From Rhodospirillaceae bacterium (GTDB taxonomy: Bacteria; Pseudomonadota; Alphaproteobacteria; UBA9219), in contig DNGD01000253.1 of the NCBI GenBank assembly GCA_003486725.1, forward strand, positions 2,072-12,158: a stretch of 10,087 nucleotides of DNA. The letters are read 5' to 3'. The notes beneath the pieces are model-generated. The model worked only from the letters and a program-made list of their open reading frames with translations. It had not been told where the DNA came from and did no database searches. A program made the translations under genes and the position numbers. Shown here one piece after another: positions 1 through 7,338 of the stretch (positions are counted from its first letter, which is position 1; every line of letters starts with the position of its first letter).

Positions 1-1382
<1,382 letters not shown>

Positions 1383-1431
1383 GGCTATGGTAACTGGCGT
1401 TCACAAACGGCAAAAGAAAACAAACGAGAGC

Positions 1432-2214
1432 ATGATGAATCAGTCCCCCCTGACCCACACCTTACCGGATAGACAGCTTGCCTATCAACAGCGCATTGCA
1501 AGCCCCGAAAATGGCGGAAAAGCTGGCGTTTTCTTTATGGGGGGGTATGCCTCCGACATGACGGGCAGCAAGGCGGTCTTTTTGGATGCCCAATGTGCCC
1601 AAGCCGGTTATGGGTATACGCGCTTTGATTATCGCGGGCACGGCGCCTCCTCTGCCACGCTGGAGGAGGGCTGCATCGGCGATTGGTTTGATGATACGCT
1701 TAAGGTCTTTGATACCCTGACAACCGGTAAACAGGTGCTGGTCGGCTCGTCGATGGGCGGGTGGATCGGGTTGTTGCTGGCGCGGGCCAGACCGGAGCGC
1801 ATTGCGGGCTTCGTCGGCGTTGCGGCGGCTCCCGATTTTACCGAAGACCTCGTTCGCCCGAGCATGAGCGCCGAACAGGTAACGGCGATGGAGCGGGACG
1901 GATTCTTTTATGAAATCCCCGCGCCGCCGGAAGGCCAGCCGGATGATCGTCTGCCGATCTCGCGGCGCTTGATGGAAGATGGGGCGAACCAGCTTGTTTT
2001 GCGCCAGCCGCTTAAGATCGATGCGCCGGTGAGGTTGCTGCAAGGGCAGCAAGACGAGGATGTGCCGTGGCAAACGGCGCTGAAGCTTGCCGCCCATATC
2101 GAGCAGCCAAATGTGCGCGTGACGCTGATCAAGGACGGCAACCACCGCCTTAGCCGCGCGGCCGACCTCGCGCTGTTGTGGGAGACGGTGGTCGATATTG
2201 TGGAAAGTTGTTAG
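1432..2214 (+). CDS. ABHD10-like alpha/beta hydrolase (serine esterase/thioesterase)
   Basis: A 260-residue single-domain alpha/beta hydrolase. The nucleophile elbow is GSSMGG with S107. The acid is D208 in GQQDEDVPW and the catalytic histidine is H238 in GNHRL, giving a complete Ser-Asp-His triad in the right order. The order and wording of conserved segments (FMGGYASDMTGSKA at 35-48, RFDYRGHG at 64-71, VGSSMGGWIGLLLARARPE near 104-122) resemble the mitochondrial ABHD10 family, whose members cleave acyl-glucuronides and S-acyl groups. The bacterial substrate is not known. The start is placed at the ATG pair 1432/1435. The frame runs open further upstream, but that stretch lies under the divergent glycosyltransferase and lacks hydrolase similarity. 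The spacer to that gene is 49 bp and must hold both start regions. The stop shares three bases with the convergent kinase stop. Confidence 0.88.
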   Translation: MMNQSPLTHTLPDRQLAYQQRIASPENGGKAGVFFMGGYASDMTGSKAVFLDAQCAQAGYGYTRFDYRGHGASSATLEEGCIGDWFDDTLKVFDTLTTGKQVLVGSSMGGWIGLLLARARPERIAGFVGVAAAPDFTEDLVRPSMSAEQVTAMERDGFFYEIPAPPEGQPDDRLPISRRLMEDGANQLVLRQPLKIDAPVRLLQGQQDEDVPWQTALKLAAHIEQPNVRVTLIKDGNHRLSRAADLALLWETVVDIVESC

Positions 2215-3107
2215 CGACGGCATCCGGCCAGCTGTTTGGGGACGCAAACGGGGCGGGTGCCTTTGACCTTGCGGCAGACGATGTGCGTTCCGACCTCTTC
2301 GCCGCGCATGGCGCGAAGGAGGCCTTCGTTCTCGATCACGTCTTTGGCGGAAATAACATAGCCAGAGCGTTTTCCGCACGGCCCGCCATGGATGAAGCTC
2401 GCATGTGAATCGACTTTGGTGTCCATGCTGCCTGTACCACCCTTTGAGCCGCCCCCCATCAAAATCCCCAGCCCTTCAATATTATGATTGGGGCAGGCAA
2501 GGTTGATAAAAGGGATGGGCTCCGCGCCGGCCTCCTTGGGGTGCTTCGTGTGGACGCAATGCGTGGAAACTGTCACGATGATATCCGCATCGACCAGATT
2601 CCCTACGCCCGCCGCCAGCATATCGTTGTCGGCAATTTTGTTGGGATCACTTTGATCAAGGCGGATAAGTTCGACGCGTGATGCCGGATCATTCTCGTTC
2701 AAAACCGGAACGACGACGTGCGAGGCAAAGGTGTGCATCAGAAGATCGCGGAAGTTATAGCGCGGCTGATTGTCCTTCATCGAAAAGTGCATGTTTTCCA
2801 GAAGCGTCTGGACGGCGCAAAGCCCGTGTTTCTCCAAATAACGGTTGTACCATTTGTCGATAAGGATGGGTTGGCCAACACCTGCGGCCTCGGCTTTATC
2901 AAGAGGAGTCAGCCACGGGCTTCGTTTCTTGCCCATTTTATGCAGACCCACTTCAACGGCGCCAGACGAAACAATCACAACGTTGTGCCCCTCGTGGCGA
3001 AGCGTCGCGATTTGGCGAACAAAGGGGTCCAAAACAAGCTTGTTGGGCAGACCCTTTTTGCAAAGGGCGTCTGTTCCAATTTTGAAAATAGCTGTGAGTT
3101 TATGCAT
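2211..3107 (-). CDS. proB: Glutamate 5-kinase-like amino acid kinase (no PUA domain)
   Basis: A 298-residue amino acid kinase family protein. The ProB-type signatures are visible: an N-terminal FKIGTDAL strand (residues 8-15), VSSGAVEVGL (47-55), NENDPAS (138-143), the phosphate-binding DNDMLAAGVG (160-169), and the glycine-rich GGTGSMDTKV (223-232) matching the ATP-site loop. ProB phosphorylates glutamate to gamma-glutamyl phosphate in proline synthesis. The protein stops at about the length of the kinase domain and lacks the C-terminal PUA domain of enteric ProB (about 367 residues). It is cysteine-rich toward its end. I start it at the ATG 3105-3107; a GTG six bases upstream is possible. 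No proA or obgE neighbour is in the window, so it could be a paralogue with another small acidic substrate. Convergent with the hydrolase, stop codons overlapping. Confidence 0.75.
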   Translation of the reverse strand: MHKLTAIFKIGTDALCKKGLPNKLVLDPFVRQIATLRHEGHNVVIVSSGAVEVGLHKMGKKRSPWLTPLDKAEAAGVGQPILIDKWYNRYLEKHGLCAVQTLLENMHFSMKDNQPRYNFRDLLMHTFASHVVVPVLNENDPASRVELIRLDQSDPNKIADNDMLAAGVGNLVDADIIVTVSTHCVHTKHPKEAGAEPIPFINLACPNHNIEGLGILMGGGSKGGTGSMDTKVDSHASFIHGGPCGKRSGYVISAKDVIENEGLLRAMRGEEVGTHIVCRKVKGTRPVCVPKQLAGCRR

Positions 3108-3359
3108 GGCCACTATCCGCGCTGCCTAATGAACAAAGGTATCCTTTTGTGATAGGTCGATTTCGCGGCCTCTTCAAATAGTTTCTTGGAGGCAAAGGCA
3201 CCGGAGGGGTCGAAAACCCTTAATAAAACGGGATAGCTGACCAAAACCGCGAACGAGAAGGCCATTAACCAAAGTCCCCCGCAAAGAGTCCCAGAAAAAA
3301 CTGTTTCCTTTGCCAGCCAAAAACGTTAAACAGGCGACCTGTGCGCAAAGCATAGGTGC

Positions 3360-3451
3360 GGAGAGGTGGCCGAGTGGTTGAAGGCGATCGCCTGGAAAGC
3401 GGTTATGCGGGTCAAACTGCATCGTGAGTTCGAATCTCATCCTCTCCGCCA
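3360..3451 (+). tRNA. tRNA-Ser(GGA), CCA encoded
   Basis: All arms can be folded by eye. The acceptor GGAGAGG (3360-3366) pairs with CCTCTCC (3441-3447), followed by G and CCA. The anticodon stem is ATCGC/GCGGT around loop CTGGAAA, with anticodon GGA at 3394-3396. The long class II variable arm TGCGG/CTGCA marks a serine tRNA. The T arm is GTGAG/CTCAT around TTCGAAT. It reads UCC (and UCU by wobble). The tRNA is intact at its 3' end, as expected if an element has integrated beside it and rebuilt the end. Confidence 0.97.
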
Positions 3452-3458
3452 ATTACTG

Positions 3459-3486
3459 TTACAAAACGGGATTCTCCGTTTTGTAA
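3459..3486. repeat. Perfect inverted repeat, 11-bp arms, just after tRNA-Ser
   Basis: TTACAAAACGG (3459-3469) and CCGTTTTGTAA (3476-3486) are separated by six bases. It begins eight bases after the tRNA CCA end. The stem has no T-run after it, so it is not a classical intrinsic terminator, although it may still help end or process the tRNA transcript. The half-sequence TTTTGTAA recurs at 3526-3533. Confidence 0.8.
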
Positions 3487-3493
3487 GCGTGGC

Positions 3494-3524
3494 GCAAAAA
3501 CGCAAGGAAATGCGGCGTTTTTGC
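3494..3524. repeat. Perfect inverted repeat, 10-bp arms; possible tRNA terminator
   Basis: GCAAAAACGC (3494-3503) and GCGTTTTTGC (3515-3524) around an 11-base loop, followed by ATTTTG. This is the best candidate for a transcription terminator of the tRNA gene, though the T-run is short and the stem only partly G+C. Confidence 0.6.
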
Positions 3525-3529
3525 ATTTT

Positions 3530-3616
3530 GTAACTGGACTCCGCGCACCCCAAATTCACCCCAAAACACCCTTTTTGCCCTCTCTCTGGGCCACTTCTCT
3601 CTGTGGTAACTGGACT
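3530..3616 (+). repeat. 11-bp direct repeat GTAACTGGACT (two copies)
   Basis: Copies at 3530-3540 and 3606-3616 are exact and in the same orientation, 76 bases apart. The core AACTGGACT appears a third time inverted at 3627-3635, forming the right arm of the palindrome there. Between the two copies lies a C-rich stretch with CACCCCAAA repeated at 3546-3554 and 3557-3565. Confidence 0.75.
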
Positions 3617-3635
3617 TTTAGAGAAAAGTCCAGTT
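3608..3635. repeat. Perfect palindrome, 12-bp arms, 4-base loop
   Basis: AACTGGACTTTT (3608-3619) and AAAAGTCCAGTT (3624-3635) flank AGAG. The T-runs lie next to the loop rather than after the stem, which argues against a rho-independent terminator in either direction. A protein-binding or recombination site fits better, but this is inference. Confidence 0.8.
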
Positions 3636-3753
3636 CCTAATCCGTCAATGACTTAGCCCACTTTTTCGTTTTTGCTCAAACGGTAGGCGGATGAGATGTG
3701 TTGTATATGTGATTCAACATCATCAAGCCGATGGTCTAAACCACTAAAAGCGT

Positions 3754-3782
3754 TTGATAACCCACAGAGCAAAAGGTAACCT
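3754..3782 (+). promoter_or_regulatory. Candidate promoter of the methyltransferase/GHKL-TIR operon
   Basis: TTGATA (3754-3759), a 17-base spacer and TAACCT (3777-3782) give a sigma-70-like arrangement with five of six bases matching at -35 and the key T, A and T at -10. It would start transcription near 3789, about 70 bases before the methyltransferase ATG. Confidence 0.4.
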
Positions 3783-3795
3783 GACAGCCATTAAG

Positions 3796-3820
3796 TGGAT
3801 ATCTTCATGTTTTATATCCA
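3796..3820. promoter_or_regulatory. Operator-like inverted repeat upstream of methyltransferase
   Basis: TGGATAT (3796-3802) and ATATCCA (3814-3820) are perfect 7-bp arms with 11 bases between. Arm centres are 18 bases apart, close to two helical turns. It sits just after the candidate promoter and before the gene start, a place where restriction-modification genes often carry control or autoregulatory sites. No regulator gene is seen beside it. Confidence 0.4.
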
Positions 3821-3859
3821 GACTATCGGTCAAGGAAGGCGCAGGCAGGGTTTCTAAAA

Positions 3860-4972
3860 ATGAAAAGCAGATCACAGGCAAAAGTCAGAACGAGGCTGGG
3901 ACGAAAAATTTATGCCGTCGACTTGTTTTGCGGTGCAGGAGGACTAACACATGGTCTTGCGAAGGCTGGTATTGATGTGCGCCTTGGCGTGGATATAGAT
4001 CCAATTTGTGAATATCCCTATACAGCCAACAATAACTCCAAATTCCTACTCAAATCGGTGGAAGAGCTGGAAGCCAACGAGCTTGGGCGTTACTACACAA
4101 AAAACGGGATAAAACTCCTTGCTGGGTGTGCTCCGTGCCAAACTTTTTCTACTTATAACCACAAGGCGACAGAATCTGATAAGAGATGGTGGCTTCTACT
4201 ACAATTTTCGAGACTCGTGGATGAAATTTCACCCGATTTGGTGACGATGGAAAATGTGCCTCGGCTCATTGAGCAGAATGTCTTCGACGAATTTGTAGCC
4301 AGCCTTAAGGAAAACGGATACGCAGTCTCGTATCAGATCGTTAATTGTGCTGAATATGGCGTCCCTCAACAGCGTAATCGCTTGGTGTTGCTTGCCTCTA
4401 AGCTTGGCCCGATCTCACTGCTTTCATCATCTGAGTTCGGCAAGAAACCTAAGACCGTTAGGAAGTCGATCGGCGCTCTCCCCCCCATCAAAGCCGGAAC
4501 GAGCCACTCGAAAGATCCCCTGCATCAGTGTTCCGCACTCTCTGAAATTAATATGCGGCGAATAAAGGCTTCGAAGCCAGGAGGAACTTGGCGCGACTGG
4601 CCTAAAGGATTGGTGGCAGACTGTCACAAGAAAGCGTCGGGTAAAACTTATGCGAGTGTTTATGGCCGTATGGCTTGGGATGATCCAGCGCCGACGATGA
4701 CGACCCAATTCTTCGGATTTGGTAATGGTCGATTTGGGCATCCAAAACAAGACAGAGCCATTTCCTTGAGAGAAGGCGCTATTCTTCAAAGTTTCCCACC
4801 AGATTACGAGTTTGTCCCTCCGGGGGAGCAGGTCTGCCAAAAATCAATAGGAAGATTGATCGGCAATGCTGTGCCCGTTACTCTCGGGGAGGTAATTGGA
4901 GCAAGTCTTCTGAAACATGTTTCGAACGCGACCAAGAGAACGATAAAGATGAGGGCAAAAAGACGAGCATAA
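3860..4972 (+). CDS. C5-cytosine-specific DNA methyltransferase
   Basis: A 370-residue enzyme that transfers a methyl group from SAM to cytosine C5 in a DNA recognition site. Motifs appear in canonical order: motif I DLFCGAGGLTHGL (residues 21-33, SAM binding), motif IV GCAPCQTFS with catalytic C93 (89-97), motif VI ENV (131-133), motif VIII QQRNRLVLL (170-178), a short target-recognition region around 185-290 ending in YGRMAWDDPAPTMTT, and motif X GNAVPVTLGEVIG (335-347). The length is typical of a stand-alone type II or orphan methylase; there is no N-terminal helix-turn-helix. The ATG at 3860 follows an AGGG and is the last start before motif I. It lies 19 bases before the GHKL-TIR gene on the same strand, so the two are probably one operon. 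In such a pair it would mark host DNA as self. The target sequence cannot be read from the protein. Codons are richer in A and T than in the genes left of the tRNA. Confidence 0.95.
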   Translation: MKSRSQAKVRTRLGRKIYAVDLFCGAGGLTHGLAKAGIDVRLGVDIDPICEYPYTANNNSKFLLKSVEELEANELGRYYTKNGIKLLAGCAPCQTFSTYNHKATESDKRWWLLLQFSRLVDEISPDLVTMENVPRLIEQNVFDEFVASLKENGYAVSYQIVNCAEYGVPQQRNRLVLLASKLGPISLLSSSEFGKKPKTVRKSIGALPPIKAGTSHSKDPLHQCSALSEINMRRIKASKPGGTWRDWPKGLVADCHKKASGKTYASVYGRMAWDDPAPTMTTQFFGFGNGRFGHPKQDRAISLREGAILQSFPPDYEFVPPGEQVCQKSIGRLIGNAVPVTLGEVIGASLLKHVSNATKRTIKMRAKRRA

Positions 4973-4991
4973 TGCCAGCAAGGAGTATGCG

Positions 4992-6875
4992 ATGAAAGAA
5001 TACGAATTAAATATTGACCCACGAATATTGGAACTGTTGGGGCCAAATCTTTATACAAATATCTACTACGTCTTGGCCGAATTGATTGCCAATGCATATG
5101 ATGCGGATGCAAAGAACGTCTATATCATTTCAAATAAAGATGATATCCGTGTTGAAGATGATGGACACGGTATGTCCTATGAGGGCGGGGATATTACGAA
5201 TTACTTGAATATTGCAGGGGTCTCGCGCAATACAGAAGAACAATCTTTTTCAAAATCTGGAATGCGCCGCAAGATGGGTCGAAAAGGCGTTGGGAAATTG
5301 GCGGCCTTATCCGTGTCGGAAAATGTCGATATTTTAACAGTGGCCGATGGAGAAAAGTCTGGGTTTGTCCTTTCGCGACACCCAGATGAAGACAAAAAAC
5401 TAAGGCCAATTTCTGAGCCAGACATCTTATTTGATTATGTCGAGAATCATGGGTCGGCCATCGTTATGCGGAATCCTCAGTACCGACTTCATAAAACGCT
5501 GGATGCTGTAGAGCGTAATCTCTTAAAAATATTCCCTCTAATCAGTCCAGATTTCCGCATTCACGTCATTCGAGGTTCCGAATCTATTGTCATAGAGGAT
5601 TTCGACAAGCACATCATGACAGAACTTTGTGCACTGATCACCCTAGGAAATGGTTTTTCATCTCTTTGCGAGCTAGTTCCTTCCGATATATACCCTTCGA
5701 AAAGATCCAGTTTGATTGTCGCAAAAGAAACAAAGACAACTCCTATTTCTATGATGGACAATCAGGGTAATAACCACGAATATACGTTAGAGATTAATGG
5801 TTGGATTGGTACATATAAGTCAACTCGAGGACGCAAAGTTGAATTGACGGACTTTCCTGATAATTTCATCTCTATATTCGCCAATAAGAAGATGGGAGAG
5901 TTCAACATCCTCCCAGTCGTTGGCCAAAACAAACTGAACGAAGTCTATGTTGTTGGCCAACTTCATGTAGATCTTTTTGAATTATCTGAGCTGCCAGATA
6001 TGGCCTTGAGTAACAGGCAAGGCTATAAATCTGATGACCCACGCTATATAGCTGTTCTTGATTATGTCAGAAAGGAATTGCTGGCTGATATTCTCAAAAA
6101 ACGTGATTTTTTCACGGATCTTGGTAAGGCAAAGAAGAAAGAAAAGAAAGAAGAGCTGTTGCGAAAGGACGAGGAAAAATTAAGACAAACGATGGATGGG
6201 TTTCGCAAAAAAGCAAGTAAAGGAGCAGCAAATAGGATTGCCGAACTTGGAGGAAACATATCCCAGCAGGCTATTGAAAAAGCTATATTGGATTCAATCA
6301 ATGAAAATAGCCCAGATTTGGGCATCAAAACTATGGTGGATTCTCAAAAGAAGAAGGTGCTCATTAGCCAGACGTATCCCGATAAACCTTTTTCCGACAT
6401 AGTTTATCAAATGCTTCTATACAACAATGTCCCTGCGGATGATATTTTATACACTAATTGCGATGATGAAATATGCCGTGTCCCTGAAGAACGGAAAGTA
6501 TATGAATATTTGAGGGAATTTTTTGTTGAAAGCTACTCCGCCCAGAAAATATTTGTTCTTTTTGTAACGAGCCAGAATACTAAGGTATCATGGGGTGCCA
6601 TTACTGAGGTTGGGGCCGCATGGATAACGCAAGTTGATCATAAGATTTTTAATATTCATCCTTTTCGACCTGAACACCCTTTGAACGACGAGATGCAGTG
6701 GCAAAGTACCAATCGTGAGAACCCAACCGAAGGTGACTTGTGGATGACCCGAGTTAATGCAGACATTTTCTGCACGAAGATCGAGTCGGTGTGTGATGCC
6801 CTTCTGTACAAGAAGAAAAATAGAGATGAGAATAAAAGGTATCTAGGAACCCTTGTTTCAATTCAAAACATCTGA
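4992..6875 (+). CDS. GHKL (MutL/MORC-like) ATPase fused to C-terminal TIR-like domain
   Basis: A 627-residue protein. N-terminal GHKL ATPase: N-box ELIANAYDADAK with E30 and N34, G1 box EDDGHGMS (55-62), and G2 lid GRKGVGKLAALSVSE (96-110). A beta-rich region (about 190-345) fits the S5-like transducer of MutL/MORC/HSP90 proteins. A lysine- and glutamate-rich coiled coil follows (about 378-412). Residues 454-570 resemble a TIR domain: strand KKKVLISQTY, a VPEERKVYEYLREFF segment where TIRs have a similar helix, and TSQNTKVSWGAITEVGAAW (526-544), where E539 aligns with the catalytic glutamate of NAD-cleaving TIRs. It is soluble, with no signal or membrane segment. The start is fixed by AAGGAG at 4980-4985, six bases before the ATG. 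Known for the parts: GHKL proteins bind ATP and often clamp DNA; many bacterial TIRs hydrolyse NAD+. Inferred: an effector/sensor paired with the upstream methylase in phage defence. Codons are A/T-rich, a sign of transfer. Confidence 0.85.
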   Translation: MKEYELNIDPRILELLGPNLYTNIYYVLAELIANAYDADAKNVYIISNKDDIRVEDDGHGMSYEGGDITNYLNIAGVSRNTEEQSFSKSGMRRKMGRKGVGKLAALSVSENVDILTVADGEKSGFVLSRHPDEDKKLRPISEPDILFDYVENHGSAIVMRNPQYRLHKTLDAVERNLLKIFPLISPDFRIHVIRGSESIVIEDFDKHIMTELCALITLGNGFSSLCELVPSDIYPSKRSSLIVAKETKTTPISMMDNQGNNHEYTLEINGWIGTYKSTRGRKVELTDFPDNFISIFANKKMGEFNILPVVGQNKLNEVYVVGQLHVDLFELSELPDMALSNRQGYKSDDPRYIAVLDYVRKELLADILKKRDFFTDLGKAKKKEKKEELLRKDEEKLRQTMDGFRKKASKGAANRIAELGGNISQQAIEKAILDSINENSPDLGIKTMVDSQKKKVLISQTYPDKPFSDIVYQMLLYNNVPADDILYTNCDDEICRVPEERKVYEYLREFFVESYSAQKIFVLFVTSQNTKVSWGAITEVGAAWITQVDHKIFNIHPFRPEHPLNDEMQWQSTNRENPTEGDLWMTRVNADIFCTKIESVCDALLYKKKNRDENKRYLGTLVSIQNI

Positions 6876-6942
6876 GGAATCTTTATAGGTATCAATGTAA
6901 ACCATAACACGTGACCGATCTACCCAGACGTGCATGCTTTTT

Positions 6943-7338
6943 TTATCCACCATTGCTGCTGCGCATCCTTTGTTTCTGCTCATCCCAACCTAAGGTTGTT
7001 AGTTCGTACAAATGCTGCAGCGTGAGATATCGCGGCTGGGTATTATCGAGAATTGACTCGATGATGGCGGGGGCAAGGAAAGTCAGAGAGAGCTGCCTCA
7101 ACACGTAGGCTTCGTCTTGGCGGTTCTTACGCGCGAAGTCTGTAATGCTGTCATAGGGGCCGCTTTCAATTTCCTGCCGCCACAAATGCGCCCGCACGAG
7201 GGCTTTTTGCATTGTTTGCAGCTGTGGCGTTTCACCCATCGCAGGCGTTGTCGCGCCGTCTGGAGCGATGAGGTATTTCCGGCCTGCGCGACGCCTTGGT
7301 TTAAGCGGCAGGTGGATGATTATCGTTTCCGTTTCCAT
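6943..7338 (-). CDS. Recombinase-associated helix-turn-helix protein
   Basis: A 131-residue protein. Its start (IIIHLPLKPRRRAGRKYLIAP, split around residues 6-25) and end (FLAPAIIESILDNTQPRYLTL, about 87-107, then LGWDEQK) match the conserved small protein or C-terminal extension that follows DUF2924-linked serine recombinases in alphaproteobacteria. The middle part, ITDFARKNRQDEAYVLRQL (65-83), looks like a ParB-type helix-turn-helix. It probably binds DNA and assists the recombinase at its sites. The ATG at 7336-7338 lies 38 bases inside the recombinase gene in another frame, with GGAAG about nine bases before it, so it is translated as a coupled gene. A frameshifted C-terminus of the recombinase is the alternative. 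Faces the end of the GHKL-TIR gene, with 67 bases between them holding a weak GCATGC plus T-run. Confidence 0.8.
   Translation of the reverse strand: METETIIIHLPLKPRRRAGRKYLIAPDGATTPAMGETPQLQTMQKALVRAHLWRQEIESGPYDSITDFARKNRQDEAYVLRQLSLTFLAPAIIESILDNTQPRYLTLQHLYELTTLGWDEQKQRMRSSNGG

Larger units (their letters stand above)
3452..3859. other. Gene-free junction region rich in palindromes
   Basis: There is no convincing gene in these 408 bases. The first 185 bases hold three perfect palindromes, an 11-bp direct repeat and a C-rich repeat of 11-bp period. The rest holds a candidate promoter and an operator-like inverted repeat ahead of the methyltransferase. Short open frames here lack ribosome binding sites, and the only longer one is an out-of-frame extension over the methyltransferase start. 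Confidence 0.7.

Noticed and set aside
1462..2379. 305-codon minus-strand frame
   Set aside because: It is antisense to the complete ABHD10-like hydrolase with its intact triad, crosses into the kinase gene, and has Arg/His-rich low-complexity composition typical of a shadow frame.
3174..3452. 92-codon minus-strand frame over the tRNA
   Set aside because: It runs through the antisense of tRNA-Ser, which folds perfectly; no ribosome binding site or family resemblance.
3459..3635. Reading all three hairpins as rho-independent terminators
   Set aside because: Only 3494-3524 has anything like a following T-run. In the third hairpin the T-run is next to the loop, and the first is followed by GCGTGG.
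6876..6942. A restriction endonuclease or Vsr gene after the GHKL-TIR gene
   Set aside because: Only 67 bases remain before the convergent gene; they contain a GCATGC followed by seven T but no coding frame.
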